13,745 bases of DNA from DASUPK01 sp035265665 (lineage in GTDB: Bacteria; Actinomycetota; Thermoleophilia; Solirubrobacterales; 70-9). The stretch lies in contig DATFOK010000116.1 in assembly GCA_035265665.1 (NCBI GenBank), forward strand, positions 1-13,745, given 5' to 3'. Made by a program: the position numbers and the translations under genes. The notes beneath the pieces were generated by a model, which worked only from the letters and a program-made list of their open reading frames with translations, was not told where the DNA came from and made no database searches. This document shows, in pieces, positions 12,687 to 13,745 of this stretch (its first letter is position 1; each line of letters begins with the position of its first letter).

Positions 12687-13711
12687 GCACGATCGAGCAG
12701 ACCCAGCCGGTCACGGAGATCGTTCAGGACTACCGCAAGCGCCTGATGGTCTTTGGTGGGCGCGCCTCCGGCGAGCTCGCCGCCCACATTGCCCGCCACC
12801 TCAACGTCGATCTCGGCGACGTCACCCTGAAGACCTTCTCCAACGGCGAGGTCTACTGCCGCTACGAGGAATCGATCCGCGGCGCGGACGTCTTCATCGT
12901 CCAGTCCACTGCCGCGAACGAGACCGAGGGGATGACCCCCAACGACGCCCTGATCGAGCTGCTCGCGATGATCGACGCGGCCCAGGGCGCCTCGGCTCAC
13001 CGGATCATCGCCGTGATGCCCTGGTACGGCTACGCCCGCCAGGACAAGAAGTCGGCCCCGCGCGAGCCGATCTCCGCCCGGATCGTCGCCAAGTGCCTGG
13101 AGAGCGTCGGCGTCGACCGCGTCCTCACCATGGACCTGCACGCCGGCCAGGTGCAGGGCTTCTTCAATGTGCCGCTCGACCACATGACCGCGATGCCGAT
13201 GCTCACCCAGTGGATCGCGGACCAGCGGTTCGACGAGGAGCCGGTGATCGTCTCGCCCGACGCCGGCCGAGTGAAGACAGCGCGAAACTTCGCCCGCAAG
13301 ATCGGCACCACCTGGGCGGTGATGGAGAAGGAGCGCCCGGCGCAGCAGGTCGCCGAGATCGGCTACGTCGTCGGCGAGGTGAAGGGCAGGAGCGCGATCC
13401 TGGTGGACGACATGATCGACACCGCCGGAACGCTCACCGCGGCCGCGCGGACCGTGCTCGACGAGGGCGCCGCGCGGGTGATCGCGGTCGCCACCCACGG
13501 CGTCTTCTCCGGTCCCGCCCACGAGCGGCTCGCCCAGGAGAACTCCGGCCTGGAGCGGATCGTCGTCACCGACACGATCCCGCAGCGGCCGGGGGCGCCG
13601 GACAACATCACCGTGATCTCGGCCGCTCAGACGCTGGCCGACTCGATCCGCCGGATCTTCACCGACGACTCGGTCTCCGAGATCTTCGCCGGCGAGAATC
13701 AGCTGTTCTAG
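12683..13711 (+). CDS. prs: Ribose-phosphate pyrophosphokinase (PRPP synthetase)
   Basis: A 342-residue cytoplasmic enzyme transferring diphosphate from ATP to ribose-5-phosphate to give PRPP for nucleotides, His and Trp, and in actinobacteria also for decaprenylphosphoryl-arabinose-type pathways. Motifs are KTFSNGEVYCRYEESIRG (50-67), MPWYGYARQDKKSAPREPI (112-130; RQDRK is commoner), the metal-binding DLHAGQVQGFF (151-161), VSPDAGRVKTARNFA (190-204) and the PRPP loop ILVDDMIDTAGT (239-250). An N-terminal extension of about 18 residues precedes the usual LMVFGG start. The TTG start at 12683 shares TTGA with the glmU stop, and a purine-rich GAGGACGAGG stretch within the end of glmU (12669-12678) can serve as ribosome site. 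The glmU-prs pairing is conserved in many Gram-positive bacteria, often followed by rplY and pth, which would lie beyond the right edge. Confidence 0.95.
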   Translation: MSTIEQTQPVTEIVQDYRKRLMVFGGRASGELAAHIARHLNVDLGDVTLKTFSNGEVYCRYEESIRGADVFIVQSTAANETEGMTPNDALIELLAMIDAAQGASAHRIIAVMPWYGYARQDKKSAPREPISARIVAKCLESVGVDRVLTMDLHAGQVQGFFNVPLDHMTAMPMLTQWIADQRFDEEPVIVSPDAGRVKTARNFARKIGTTWAVMEKERPAQQVAEIGYVVGEVKGRSAILVDDMIDTAGTLTAAARTVLDEGAARVIAVATHGVFSGPAHERLAQENSGLERIVVTDTIPQRPGAPDNITVISAAQTLADSIRRIFTDDSVSEIFAGENQLF

Positions 13712-13716
13712 GGATA

Positions 13717-13741
13717 GCCGCATTCCAGAGCGGTTTGCGGC
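13717..13741 (+). terminator. Possible weak hairpin after prs
   Basis: GCCGCA (13717-13722) can pair with TGCGGC (13736-13741) over 6 bp across a 13-nt loop, 5 nt after the prs stop. The window ends 4 nt later, so whether a T-run follows cannot be seen. It may be a terminator or a chance GC-rich repeat. Confidence 0.25.
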
Positions 13742-13745
13742 CGGT

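Noticed and set aside
12638..13723. Minus-strand open frame (361 codons) opposite prs
   Set aside because: It lies wholly antisense to prs, which has every family motif. The translation is Asp/His/Arg-rich without recognisable domains; long antisense frames are expected at this GC content. The similar frame at 11178-12500 opposite glmU is rejected for the same reason.
1..13745. CRISPR arrays, insertion sequences, phage or toxin-antitoxin genes
   Set aside because: I looked for regularly spaced repeats, terminal inverted repeats beside transposase-like frames, and small paired genes, and found none.

Overview
The window is high-GC (roughly two thirds or more G+C) bacterial chromosome with heavy use of GTG starts and dense, overlapping genes. 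The core gene set and order (tatD-rsmA-ispE ... glmU-prs), the style of the secreted proteins and the leaderless-type promoters point to an actinobacterium. My best guess is a deep-branching lineage such as Thermoleophilia/Solirubrobacterales. That placement is inference from protein style, not from a marker search.

Layout. (1) Positions 1-993: the tail of an ABC-2 type exporter ATPase and its permease, overlapping by ATGA. (2) 1069-2395: a secreted two-gene unit, a small beta-rich exported protein of unknown function followed by a secreted S1-family serine protease. (3) 2405-6548: a tightly packed operon of tatD, rsmA (ksgA), ispE, a DedA-PAP2 fusion membrane protein and a small membrane protein. 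Three consecutive junctions share a GTGA stop/start overlap. (4) 6577-7845: a PucR/CdaR-type regulator with its own promoter and an 8-bp-arm palindrome in front of it. (5) 7853-9769, minus strand: a GH15 trehalase/glucoamylase-like hydrolase, convergent with the regulator and only 7 nt away. (6) 9780-10455, minus strand: a degraded SRPBCC-family pseudogene, a small coiled-coil/one-TM protein and tRNA-Gln(TTG). (7) 10500-13711: a structured leader and DJ-1/PfpI-family gene, then glmU and prs coupled through a TTGA overlap.

How the parts fit. The plus-strand core serves RNA maturation (RsmA), isoprenoid precursor synthesis (IspE), probable lipid-carrier phosphate handling (DedA-PAP2), UDP-GlcNAc synthesis (GlmU) and PRPP supply (Prs). 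Much of this is cell-envelope supply. In other actinobacteria these core genes lie near each other; here the stretch between ispE and glmU holds the regulator, hydrolase, tRNA and DJ-1 genes.

The most useful non-gene signal is a recurrent TANNNT box placed 6 or 7 nt upstream of the start codon of five genes on both strands (tatD, the PucR-type gene, GH15, the small coiled-coil gene, glmU). This is the arrangement expected of leaderless transcripts. The second is an unannotated reading frame at 9780-10025 (minus) that keeps the two ends of an SRPBCC protein but lacks its start and its middle. I see no CRISPR array, insertion sequence, phage or defence system, and no convincing wholly new multi-gene system.
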